From Anaerolineaceae bacterium (lineage in GTDB: Bacteria; Chloroflexota; Anaerolineae; Anaerolineales; Villigracilaceae): a stretch of 64,000 bases of DNA. The DNA is taken from contig WOUS01000001.1 in the NCBI GenBank assembly GCA_009772985.1, positions 310,001 through 374,000 of the forward strand, in the 5' to 3' direction. The notes under the pieces were generated by a model. It ran no database searches, was not told where the DNA came from, and worked only from the letters and a program-made list of their open reading frames with translations. The translations under genes and the position numbers were made by a program. Positions 56,994 to 64,000 of this stretch are shown here, in pieces (within the stretch, counting starts at the first letter, position 1; the number at the start of each line of letters is the position of its first letter).

Positions 56994-58061
56994 TTATGCA
57001 CCCAGATCCGTCCAGCGGAGTTCTTTGCCGAAAGGAAGATCATGCAACGCTTTCGTACCAAGGACATTTGGGATTTCATTCGGCTTGACCGCGCCCGGCG
57101 TGGCGGGACGGAGCACGTCAATCATCTCGCGGGTGAAGATTTCTCCGGCCTGGATGTCGCGGGCGGCGCGCAGGCAGCGTCGCTGGACGACCTGGGTATC
57201 CTGCTCGTTGGCGGTGATGGATTTGTCCGCCGAGCCGAGGGCGCGTTCGAGCAGACGTGTCTCCGCGACCATGTGCGCCCAGTCTTTGGGGTCCAGCGCA
57301 AACTTGTGGTCGGGGCCTTCACGGTCGTTGCTGTCGGTGAAGTGGCGCTCGATGACACGCGCGCCCAGTGTCACCGCGCCGAGCACGGTCGCGTTGCCGT
57401 GCGTGTGGTCGGAGAGACCCAGCACCACCTCCGGGAACATGGCCGCGTAGGTTTTTAGCACGTTCAGGTTGATGTGGTCGTAGTTCTCCGGGCTGGCGGT
57501 GTAGTTGGTGTTGCATTGCATGACGCATAACTGCTTGTTAATTTTCAAAATGGCATGGACGGCGCGCTGTACCTCGCCGATGTCGGCCGCGCCGGTGGCG
57601 ATGATGACCGGCTTGCCCTTGGAAGCCATGTGTTCGAGCGCCTCGATCCAGTCAATCTCGCCGGAGCCGACCTTGTAGGCCGGGATGTACGCGTCCACGT
57701 GTTCGATGGAATCGTAATCGTAAGGCGAGGTGAAGAAGTCAATCCCGGCTTTGTCGCACTCTTCTTTCAAAAGCGGCGTCCACTTCCACGAGACCGAGGC
57801 CTCGGCATAGACCTGCGTGACCGATTTCTTCCATTTCGCCTGGTGCGAGACCTGGGCGTTCATGTGCGAGAAACCGTAATCCGAGACGATCTTCGGGGCC
57901 TGGAAATGCTGGAACTTGGCCGCGTCCGCACCGGCCTCCTTGGCGAGACGGATGAGCATCTTCGCCCGCTCCAGGTCGCCGTCGTGGTTGGCGGCGATGT
58001 CGGCGATGAAGTAGGTGGGGTGATTGAAACCAATGGTGCGTGAGCCGATTTTGATTTCCAT
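56994..58061 (-). CDS. neuB: NeuB-family nonulosonic acid synthase with SAF domain
   Basis: 355 residues from the ATG at 58061 (AGGAG ribosome site). The barrel shows IADIAANHDGD, AGADAAKFQHF, PVIIATGAADIGEV, CNTNYTASPEN and VLGLSDHTHG. The C-terminal SAF/antifreeze-like domain is present (CLRAARDIQAGEIFTREMIDVLRP). It condenses phosphoenolpyruvate with a bacillosamine- or ManNAc-type sugar to make a legionaminic, pseudaminic or sialic type acid. The extended frame upstream is encoded by a GTAAACAGG repeat and is not used. Confidence 0.92.
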   Translation of the reverse strand: MEIKIGSRTIGFNHPTYFIADIAANHDGDLERAKMLIRLAKEAGADAAKFQHFQAPKIVSDYGFSHMNAQVSHQAKWKKSVTQVYAEASVSWKWTPLLKEECDKAGIDFFTSPYDYDSIEHVDAYIPAYKVGSGEIDWIEALEHMASKGKPVIIATGAADIGEVQRAVHAILKINKQLCVMQCNTNYTASPENYDHINLNVLKTYAAMFPEVVLGLSDHTHGNATVLGAVTLGARVIERHFTDSNDREGPDHKFALDPKDWAHMVAETRLLERALGSADKSITANEQDTQVVQRRCLRAARDIQAGEIFTREMIDVLRPATPGAVKPNEIPNVLGTKALHDLPFGKELRWTDLGA

Positions 58062-58082
58062 AGATACTCCTGGGTGGGAGAA

Positions 58083-58146
58083 GTAAACAGGTAAACAGGT
58101 AAACAAGTACACAGGTGAGACATGTCTACTTGTTTACTTGTGTACT
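58083..58146. repeat. GTAAACAGGTAAACAGG tandem/inverted repeat
   Basis: aagtaaacaggtaaacaggt / aaacaagtacacagg is followed by the inverted ctacttgtttacttgtgtac. It lies between neuB and the RmlD-like gene and encodes the last residues (STQVNK) of the latter. Confidence 0.7.
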
Positions 58147-59067
58147 TTCTCCCTGTGCATAACTCCTGATTTTCTGTGGATAACCCTGTTGAAATTGTGT
58201 ATAAAACCGGTCGAGACCGGTGGAAACTCCGGGGATTTCCATGCCCAGCGCGGTGGATAACTTGTGGACAGACAGCCGCAAAATGGGCGAACGCCTGGCG
58301 GTCAGTTCGGATTGCCCGACGGAGATGGGGTCAATCAGCGTTTCGTCGAATCCGAACCGGCGCGCCAGCCGGACGCCGAACTCGTACTTCGTCAGCGCAT
58401 CGGACCCGGTGGCGTGGTACAGCCCCGACAGGCCTTTTTCCAGCATCCGCAGCAGGGTATCCGCCAGGTCGCCGACGAATATCGGGCAGAACCAGACGTC
58501 GGTGAACCCGTTGCAGCGTTTGCCCGCGCTCAGGTTGTTGAAGAAAAATTCCGAGATGGAACGTTTGCCGCCCAGGCTCCATCCGAAGAAATTGACCCGC
58601 GCCACCGCGGCCTTCGGGTCCGCAGCAAGCACGTTTTGCTCGCCCTCCAGTTTCGTGACCGGATACATGCCGACCGGGCTGGGAGCGTCGGCTTCGGTGT
58701 AGGGTTCTTCCTTCGTCCCGTCGAAGACCGAATCGGTGGAGATGTGGACCATCTTCACGCCGCGGCGCGCGCAGGCCGCGGCCAGGCCGCCGGGCAAGTC
58801 GGCGTTGAGACGGCGCGCCAGGTCCGGGTCCGCCTCGCAGGCTTCCAGGTTCGCCAGCGCGGCGCAGTGGATCAGCCAGTCGGGGCGCGCCGTGTCGAGC
58901 ACGCGGTCAACAGTCCCACGGTCCAGCAGGTTGGCGCAGATCAGGTCGAACGGAACGCCGCTCAACTTGCAGCGGTCCACGCCCGTGACGGTGTGCCGTT
59001 CGGATGCCGACAGCGCCAGGTTCAGTCCCAGCAATCCGCTTGCTCCGGTGACAAGGATGCGAGTCAT
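58126..59067 (-). CDS. RmlD-like NDP-sugar reductase/epimerase (SDR)
   Basis: 313 residues. VTGASGLLGLNLALSAS is the Rossmann motif, HISTDSVFDGTKEEPYTE and GMYPVTKLEGEQ hold the catalytic Tyr-x-x-x-Lys, and VNFFGWSLGGKRSISEFF is the RmlD-type substrate loop. It reduces a 4-keto-6-deoxy nucleotide sugar. Next to the PseB/CapE-like dehydratase, it may complete synthesis of a deoxy-amino sugar such as UDP-L-RhaNAc or a FucNAc precursor (inference). Its C-terminal residues ESTQVNK derive from a repeat. Confidence 0.85.
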   Translation of the reverse strand: MTRILVTGASGLLGLNLALSASERHTVTGVDRCKLSGVPFDLICANLLDRGTVDRVLDTARPDWLIHCAALANLEACEADPDLARRLNADLPGGLAAACARRGVKMVHISTDSVFDGTKEEPYTEADAPSPVGMYPVTKLEGEQNVLAADPKAAVARVNFFGWSLGGKRSISEFFFNNLSAGKRCNGFTDVWFCPIFVGDLADTLLRMLEKGLSGLYHATGSDALTKYEFGVRLARRFGFDETLIDPISVGQSELTARRSPILRLSVHKLSTALGMEIPGVSTGLDRFYTQFQQGYPQKIRSYAQGESTQVNK

Positions 59068-59098
59068 TCCATCTCCGCTAATTGCTAAACGCTAATCG

Positions 59099-60100
59099 CT
59101 AATTCCCATTCGCATACGCTTCCTCGAACGGCGCGATGAACTTCTTGATGCCCTCGATGTCCAACTGCTGGGCGTTGGTGTCGCTGGTGTAGCGAAAACC
59201 CTCCGGCAGGGACTTGCCGCGCTTCTGCCAGTCGTAGACGAACCACATTGCCTCGGACGGCTGGATGACGAACATGTCGTCGAGTTCGACCGCGCTGCGC
59301 GCCTCGTCTTCCGAGACCAGCACCTCGTGCAGTTTTTCGCCGGGACGGATGCCGATGACTTCGATCTCGGCGTCCGGCGCGATGGCGTGCGCCAGGTCAA
59401 TCACTTTCGTGCTGGGGATCTTCGGCACGAAGACCTCGCCGCCGTGCATCTGTTCGATGCAGCGGATGACGAAATACACGCCCTGCTCCAGCGAGAGCCA
59501 GAAGCGGGTCATACGCTCGTCGGTGACGGTGATCTTGCCCCCCTTGCGTTGCGCCAGGAAGACCGGCACCACCGAGCCGCGGCTGCCGACCACGTTGCCG
59601 TAGCGGGTGCAGGAATAGCGCGTGGCCGTCCCGGCGGCGTAGGCGTTGGACTGGACGACCAGTTTCTCGGCGGCCAGTTTGGTGGCCCCGTACAGGTTGA
59701 CCGGGTTGACGGCCTTGTCGGTGCTGAGCGCCAGCACTTTCTTGACGCCTGCATCCAGCGCGGCCTCGACCACGTTGCTGGTGCCCATGATATTGGTCTT
59801 GATGGCCTCCATCGGGTTGTACTCGCAGGCCGGGACTTGCTTGAGCGCCGCGGCGTGGACGACGATGTCCACCCCGTTCATGGCGCGTCCCAGGCGTTCC
59901 CGGTCGCGCACGTCGCCGATGAAGTAACGCAGCGAGGGGTGATCGTAGCCCGCCGCGCGCATCTCGTGCTGTTTCAGTTCGTCGCGGCTGTAGACGATGA
60001 TCTTCTTCGGGTGAAATTTGTCCAGCATGATGCGGATGAATTTCTTGCCGAACGAGCCGGTCCCGCCGGTGACGAGCACAGTTTTATTTTTCCAGTTCAT
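59099..60100 (-). CDS. UDP-GlcNAc 4,6-dehydratase family (PseB/CapE-like)
   Basis: 333 residues from the ATG at 60100, 5 nt after an AGGAG ribosome site. VLVTGGTGSFGKKFIR binds NADP, LALSTDKAVNPVNLYGATKLAAEKL holds the catalytic Asp-Lys and Tyr-x-x-x-Lys, and MTRFWLSLEQGVYFV with IRPGEKLHEVL is typical of inverting 4,6-dehydratases. It converts UDP-GlcNAc to a 4-keto-6-deoxy-AltNAc/GlcNAc-type sugar, the first step to pseudaminic acid or L-FucNAc/L-RhaNAc. No PseC, PseH or PseG is seen nearby, so the second fate is likelier here. Confidence 0.9.
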   Translation of the reverse strand: MNWKNKTVLVTGGTGSFGKKFIRIMLDKFHPKKIIVYSRDELKQHEMRAAGYDHPSLRYFIGDVRDRERLGRAMNGVDIVVHAAALKQVPACEYNPMEAIKTNIMGTSNVVEAALDAGVKKVLALSTDKAVNPVNLYGATKLAAEKLVVQSNAYAAGTATRYSCTRYGNVVGSRGSVVPVFLAQRKGGKITVTDERMTRFWLSLEQGVYFVIRCIEQMHGGEVFVPKIPSTKVIDLAHAIAPDAEIEVIGIRPGEKLHEVLVSEDEARSAVELDDMFVIQPSEAMWFVYDWQKRGKSLPEGFRYTSDTNAQQLDIEGIKKFIAPFEEAYANGN

Positions 60101-60428
60101 GGTCACTCCTAAAAAAGATATTGAATTTCATATGTCGAGAAACATCTTCTCCAAAACGTGGATGTTCACCAGGGATTGATGCAAGAAATTTTTTGGCAGC
60201 ATCCACGAACTTGATTATTTCCTCAACATCGAGTTTATATCGTTTTTGCATTTCCACATACCTACCAGCAAACGGTTCATATTCTTCACTGTATCCACTA
60301 TCATGTTTGTAAGCGTTAATCATTTTTCGGACTTTTTCTACTTCCAAATAACCAGGCAAATCAGCTAATTTGATGTTGTAGGTATCCTCAATAATTTTGC
60401 AGGATTTTTTCTTTGTTCGATCCAGCAT
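60084..60428 (-). CDS. Hypothetical protein, downstream half of a frameshifted or -1-frameshifted AT-rich gene
   Basis: 114 residues from an ATG at 60428, but the upstream gene overlaps it in the other frame. NIKLADLPGYLEVEKVRKMINAYKH and FVDAAKKFLASIPGEHP are helical. A -1 shift at an A6 run (60404-60410) would join it to the preceding gene. It is AT-rich. The 3' end overlaps the dehydratase start region by 17 bp. I recognise no family. Confidence 0.55.
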   Translation of the reverse strand: MLDRTKKKSCKIIEDTYNIKLADLPGYLEVEKVRKMINAYKHDSGYSEEYEPFAGRYVEMQKRYKLDVEEIIKFVDAAKKFLASIPGEHPRFGEDVSRHMKFNIFFRSDHELEK

Positions 60429-60781
60429 TTATTCCAAGATTTACCTGATCTTTTGTGTTCAATAGCCGATGAAATGATTTTCAGTTCGTACTCTACAATC
60501 GAATTTATCTCATTCAGCGCTGCGCGAGTAACGATTTCTTGGTAAGCCAATAGAATATCAACTGCGTGCTCATACTCTGCAAATCCATTATCCTCTTCAT
60601 CAACGTTATCCTCATCGTGGTCATTGTCGCCGAACTCTTTTATATCACCGTTAACTTCTAATACAATTTGGGTTTCACCGCTGGCAATACGCACATCCGC
60701 ATCGTCAACGCTAAGAGCGCGATTGACAAACATTTTCACATTTTCCAAAGCAAAATCAACAAACCATTGGCAGCCAGTCAT
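60365..60781 (-). CDS. Hypothetical acidic helical protein, upstream half of a possible -1 frameshift pair
   Basis: 138 residues from the ATG at 60781, which overlaps the methyltransferase stop (ATGA). The N-terminal ~40 residues (CQWFVDFALENVKMFVNRAL) are followed by an acidic stretch (DNDHDEDNVDEEDNGF) and a helical part EYEHAVDILLAYQEIVTRAALNE. The frame ends soon after the slippery sequence AAAAAAT (60404-60410, minus strand). Slipping by -1 there continues into the helical protein ending at 60084. It is AT-rich compared with its neighbours, and the function is unknown. Confidence 0.6.
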   Translation of the reverse strand: MTGCQWFVDFALENVKMFVNRALSVDDADVRIASGETQIVLEVNGDIKEFGDNDHDEDNVDEEDNGFAEYEHAVDILLAYQEIVTRAALNEINSIVEYELKIISSAIEHKRSGKSWNKCWIEQRKNPAKLLRIPTTSN

Positions 60782-61620
60782 TTTTTGCTTATCGCAATGA
60801 GCGGATACTGCCCCTTCTCGCCTAGGAAGCGCGGCAGGCGCTCCTCCAGCCAGTAGATGAATCGCATCTTCAGCCGGCCCGCCAGTTTCGCGTGGATGTA
60901 CGTCCGCGTGAATTTGGTGCTGACGCTGCGCCAGACGAAAATCTGGATGGGCACGAGGCCCTGCAACTGCCCGCGCAGCCAGTTGGCGTCCGACTTGTGG
61001 ACGAAGGTGCCGGCCGGCGTGGCCGGGGCGGGCGCGGGAGTAGCGGGTGCAGGACTCTGAGTCTGTCCGCGGCACAGGCGGGCGATGACACGGTTGACGT
61101 ACGGCGCCAGCGCGTGGAACGGGCGCATCAGCGGCGGGTCGCTCCAGCCGTTGACGACCACGGCGCGGCGTCCCGGTTTCAGAACCCGGTACAGTTCGGC
61201 GTAGGCCTTGCGATGGTCGGCGGCGGGCAGGTGATGGATGGTGTGCAGCGAGATGACGCCGTCGAACGCGTCCGCCTTGAAGGGCAGGCTGGCGATGTCC
61301 ATCACCACGTAGAGGCCCTTGTCGCCGAGACGCTGGCGGGCTTCCTTCAGCGCGGTAATGGAAATGTCCGCGCAGACGCGGTAGCGGTAGCCTTCGGAAT
61401 AGGTCAGGTATTCGGGATACTGCACCGGCCCGGAACCGGCGTCCAGGAACAGGTTCCCGGTCGGGTCGAGGTAACGATTGACGCGCAGGTGGCAGCGGTG
61501 GATGTAGTCGCGCACCACCGGCCGCAGGTCCTCGTAGCGGGCGTTCTGGTAAAGTCCCTCGCCCACCTGGCTCCAGCCGGTCTGGTCGTAGAATTCGCGC
61601 ACTTCCTGTTTGGTGTTCAC
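60778..61620 (-). CDS. SAM-dependent methyltransferase
   Basis: 280 residues from the GTG at 61620 (GGAG 9 nt upstream; the TTG at 61635 is less likely). LFLDAGSGPVQYPEYL is motif I, DGVISLHTIHHLPAADHRK is the type-11 block, and LYRVLKPGRRAVVVNGWSD follows. An unusual Pro/Ala linker (PAPATPAPAPATP) sits in the middle. The start codon overlaps the stop of the upstream capsule gene by one base. It probably methylates a polyprenyl-linked sugar. Confidence 0.8.
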   Translation of the reverse strand: MNTKQEVREFYDQTGWSQVGEGLYQNARYEDLRPVVRDYIHRCHLRVNRYLDPTGNLFLDAGSGPVQYPEYLTYSEGYRYRVCADISITALKEARQRLGDKGLYVVMDIASLPFKADAFDGVISLHTIHHLPAADHRKAYAELYRVLKPGRRAVVVNGWSDPPLMRPFHALAPYVNRVIARLCRGQTQSPAPATPAPAPATPAGTFVHKSDANWLRGQLQGLVPIQIFVWRSVSTKFTRTYIHAKLAGRLKMRFIYWLEERLPRFLGEKGQYPLIAISKK

Positions 61621-63212
61621 TAAATATTGCTCCAATCCATCGGCGCTCCGGCCAACTGGTCGAGTGTGTCGGCGTACTGCGCCAGCCCTGCCTCGCTGAA
61701 GACGTACTCCATCGGGCGGGTCTTCAGGTCGTCAATCGTGCGCGCCAGGTGCCAGGGGAACGGGCGCGGGTATTCCTTGAAGAAGCGGTAGGCGTAGTTC
61801 CAGGCCAGGTCCAACTGCTCCGGCGTCAGGCGCAGGCGTCCCAGTTGGGGCAGCACACGGTCCAGTGCGGCGATGGTTTCGTCCCACGAGGCCGGGTCAA
61901 TGGTGAAGCCCCGGCCGCGGTAGTGCGTCTCCCCGCCGGTGATGACCGGGATGCCGCGCGTGGCAATTTCGAGGCCGGTGGTGGTGGTGTAGGTCAGCGC
62001 CAGGTCGGTGATGGCGATCAGGTCGTAGGTGTTGACCGGGTCCTTGGGCCGCACGAGGTGGATGTGCTCCGGCAGTTCGGGCGTGACCTTGCGGATTTCC
62101 TCTTCGATGGACGGGCCGCGCGAGATGGCCTCGCCGGGGTGGATGCGCAGCACCAGCTGGACCTCGGGCCTGCCCGCGAAATAGCGCACCACGCCGGTGA
62201 TCCATTCGGTCATCGTCCCGGCCAGCACCTGGCGTCCGAGCGTCAGGCTGTCGCCGAGCACGTTGGTCGGCAGGAGCACGATGGGGCGCTCATCCAGCCC
62301 GAGGATGCGGCGGATGCGGTCCCCGCCCTGCGCCGAAGCAAACTGCGGGTAGAGCCGGGCGAAGGTGTCGTCGGGCGTGACGTTCTGGCGCGCCTTGAGC
62401 AGGTACTCCAGCCAGCCGCGTTGGTCGGCGGTGAGCGGCTGGGACTTGCGCGCCGCCCACAGGTCGCCGGTATCGTGGCGGACGATCTGCGAGTTGTTCG
62501 CCATCCAGACCCGGTTGGCCTGGTCGCCGAATTCGTAGGTCACAGCCGGGATGTCCAGCGCGCGCGCCGCGGCGTAGACCGCGCCGAATTCCAGGATCAT
62601 GCCGTTGGGGATGAGCACCGCGTCCGGGCGGTGCGACTTCATCCAGGCGTAGGTGGTGCGGGCGGCGAAATCGTTGCGCGCACGGCGCAGGCGGTAGACT
62701 TCGCTGGAGCGGTCCACGTCTTCGACCTGCATCGTATATTGCGTGTCGTAAATGGCGACCTGGTCCACCTCGCGCTGGAGCGCTTCGGGCAGCGCGGCGG
62801 CGCGGCGGGCGCGCAGCAGCGGCAGCGGTTCCAGCAGCGGACCGGCGGCCTGGAGCAGGTTGCTCACGTACAGGTCGCGCTTCCGCAGGTCGAACTTATT
62901 CACCGGCGAGAACCAGTTCGAGTAGGGCAGCCAGGCAAACGTGACGCGGTGGCCGCGCCCGGCGAGCGCCAGCCCGGTCAGGGCGGCGTGTTCGATCCAG
63001 TAATGCAGGGTCGAGAAGATGAGCACGTGCCGTCCGCGCGGGGCTTTGCGCGCCAGCGGTTCGACCTGTTCGCGCAGGCCGGGGAGCAGTTTTTCCAACG
63101 CCCGCAGGTTGAAATGCCCGCCGCCGTACTGCTTGCGGCGCAGGAGCCAGTAGATCTCCGCGCTGAGCGGCAGTTCGCCGATGATGTTCTTGAGGGAATC
63201 TTTGGCGCTCAT
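61620..63212 (-). CDS. Capsule-polysaccharide-type glycosyltransferase (KpsS/KpsC-like)
   Basis: 530 residues from the ATG at 63212. VLIFSTLHYWIEHAALTGLAL starts the GT-B N-domain, and VAIYDTQYTMQVED and RPDAVLIPNGMILEFGAVY are further parts. The C-domain has PIVLLPTNVLGDSL, VQLVLRIHPGEAISRG, ITDLALTYTTTTGLEIATRGIPVITG and THYRGRGFTID, a capsule-synthesis-protein pattern. It could add a terminal or linker sugar. The frame upstream to 63890 is a shadow of the wzt gene. Confidence 0.75.
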   Translation of the reverse strand: MSAKDSLKNIIGELPLSAEIYWLLRRKQYGGGHFNLRALEKLLPGLREQVEPLARKAPRGRHVLIFSTLHYWIEHAALTGLALAGRGHRVTFAWLPYSNWFSPVNKFDLRKRDLYVSNLLQAAGPLLEPLPLLRARRAAALPEALQREVDQVAIYDTQYTMQVEDVDRSSEVYRLRRARNDFAARTTYAWMKSHRPDAVLIPNGMILEFGAVYAAARALDIPAVTYEFGDQANRVWMANNSQIVRHDTGDLWAARKSQPLTADQRGWLEYLLKARQNVTPDDTFARLYPQFASAQGGDRIRRILGLDERPIVLLPTNVLGDSLTLGRQVLAGTMTEWITGVVRYFAGRPEVQLVLRIHPGEAISRGPSIEEEIRKVTPELPEHIHLVRPKDPVNTYDLIAITDLALTYTTTTGLEIATRGIPVITGGETHYRGRGFTIDPASWDETIAALDRVLPQLGRLRLTPEQLDLAWNYAYRFFKEYPRPFPWHLARTIDDLKTRPMEYVFSEAGLAQYADTLDQLAGAPMDWSNI

Positions 63213-64000
63213 TTGCGTTTCGCCTCGATGCTCCACTCCAGCCGCGGGCGGACGACGCCCGGCCGCGTCTCGACCCAGTGCATGCCCGGCGCGCCGGCGG
63301 CGTCCACGCTGAAGTCGAGCGCCTGGTCGTCCTGGAAGTAGCGCTTGATGTGGTAGGAACTGGCGTTCACGCCCAGCCCATAGCGCCCGGCGTTGAGCGT
63401 GTCGGCCGGGATGGTGCAGCGGCTGACGTACTGCCCGGCGGCGCGGCTGGTGTGTTTCTCGAACATGTGCGGCTCGTCGGTGTCGAAGGTGGTGAAGACC
63501 GCCTCGCCGCGCGCCGTGTTCAGGTACAGGCCGATGCGCAGCCCGGTGACGGGGGCGCTCAGCGCGTATTCCATCTCGATGATGACCGGCTCGGTCGAGC
63601 GCACCGAGTCCACGGTCCGGCCGCGCCCGTCGCACAGGCGCAGGGAGAGAGGGCGGAACGGCGCGGCGTCCGCCGGGACCTCGTCCGCCTCCCAGAAGCG
63701 TTCCCCGGCCTGGCTGTGCCCGGCGGAGAGGTAGCGGTCCACGGCCTCGGGCGAGGGGGCGCGCAGGGTCAGGCGTCCCTTTTCGAGCACGATGGATTCC
63801 TGCGTCAGGCGCAGCACCGCCGACATGTTGTGGCTGACGAACAGCACTGTGCGCCCCTGCTGGGCCACGTCGCCTATCTTGCCGAGGCACTTCTTCTGGA
63901 ACTCGGCGTCGCCGACGGCCAGCACTTCGTCCACCACCAGGATCTCCGGTTCGAGGTGCGCGGCCACGGCGAACGCCAGCCGCAGGTACATGCCGGAGGA
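63209..64000 (-). CDS. wzt: O-antigen/polysaccharide ABC exporter ATP-binding protein Wzt with C-terminal carbohydrate-binding domain (5' part outside window)
   Basis: The gene continues past 64000. The visible part begins after Walker A and carries EILVVDEVLAVGDAEFQKKCL (Walker B and D-loop), VLFVSHNMSAV (H-loop) and, from about 80 residues on, an extended Wzt_C-type beta domain (VDRYLSAGHS, then VIIEMEYALSAPVTG). That domain recognises the modified end of the glycan, so it helps define the export substrate. The Wzm permease gene should lie upstream, outside this window. It overlaps the capsule-type gene by 4 bp. Confidence 0.92.
   Translation of the reverse strand, partial: SSGMYLRLAFAVAAHLEPEILVVDEVLAVGDAEFQKKCLGKIGDVAQQGRTVLFVSHNMSAVLRLTQESIVLEKGRLTLRAPSPEAVDRYLSAGHSQAGERFWEADEVPADAAPFRPLSLRLCDGRGRTVDSVRSTEPVIIEMEYALSAPVTGLRIGLYLNTARGEAVFTTFDTDEPHMFEKHTSRAAGQYVSRCTIPADTLNAGRYGLGVNASSYHIKRYFQDDQALDFSVDAAGAPGMHWVETRPGVVRPRLEWSIEAKRK

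Noticed and set aside
60782..61075. N-terminal extension of the hypothetical gene ending at 60365
   Set aside because: The added part is an Arg/Pro/Ala-rich shadow of the methyltransferase gene. The ATG at 60781 gives normal ATGA coupling.
1..64000. tRNA, rRNA, tmRNA, CRISPR array, integrase or transposase
   Set aside because: I looked on both strands and saw no convincing cloverleaf, rRNA core, regular spacer array or recombinase motif. Short or diverged examples could still be missed by eye.

Overview
The window reads as bacterial chromosomal DNA, GC-rich in most places, and most likely from Chloroflexota (Anaerolineae-like). This is inference. It rests on lipoproteins with Pro/Thr stalks and an NBR1-type Ig-like domain, the overall gene style, and many short dispersed repeats. 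I see no rRNA, tRNA, CRISPR array, integrase or transposase.

Left part (1-15007). This holds housekeeping and transport genes: the end of glyS, then trmD, an MFS/GPH-like transporter, two tandem BMP-family (nucleoside-type) binding lipoproteins, two ABC permeases and a double ATPase, forming a nucleoside-type uptake system. A small membrane protein, a VanZ-like protein, an NBR1-Ig-like lipoprotein, queG and rdgB follow. Convergent to these are an alpha/beta hydrolase and a GAF-containing NarL-type sensor kinase. Both BMP genes are followed by strong, similar hairpins. trmD and the kinase have promoters placed so close to the start codon that their mRNAs should be leaderless.

Right part (15200-64000). 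This is a continuous surface-glycan locus of about 49 kb. It has three transcriptional blocks: minus-strand genes 27161 down to 15200 from a strong promoter at 27199-27228; plus-strand genes 27312-31404 (WxcM-like fusion, FdtB-like aminotransferase, lipid-linked GT2, methyltransferase); and a minus-strand run of more than 32 kb from beyond 64000 to 31483, ending at an intrinsic terminator. The locus encodes seven GT2-like and four GT4-type glycosyltransferases, two GT39-like membrane enzymes, two capsule-type enzymes, a WecA-like initiating transferase, a Wzz-like protein, an O-antigen ligase/polymerase and Wzt. It also encodes two NeuB-type synthases, three cytidylyltransferases (one fused to a KdsC-like phosphatase), a PseB/RmlD-like pair, a formyltransferase, several methyltransferases and two DUF115/MptE-like proteins. 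Together these suggest a heteropolymer containing nonulosonic acid and amino-deoxy sugars, assembled on a polyprenyl carrier and exported to the surface or attached to protein.

The most unusual signal is a set of at least a dozen families of short palindromic or tandem repeats scattered through the window. Several lie inside reading frames, in frame, and encode recognisable odd peptides: glyS, a DUF4910 protein, a DUF115 protein, a capsule enzyme, an SpsF-type cytidylyltransferase and a GT4. Others form the first or last residues of proteins. A second unusual spot is an AT-rich gene pair (60084-60781) joined by a canonical-looking -1 slippery heptamer.
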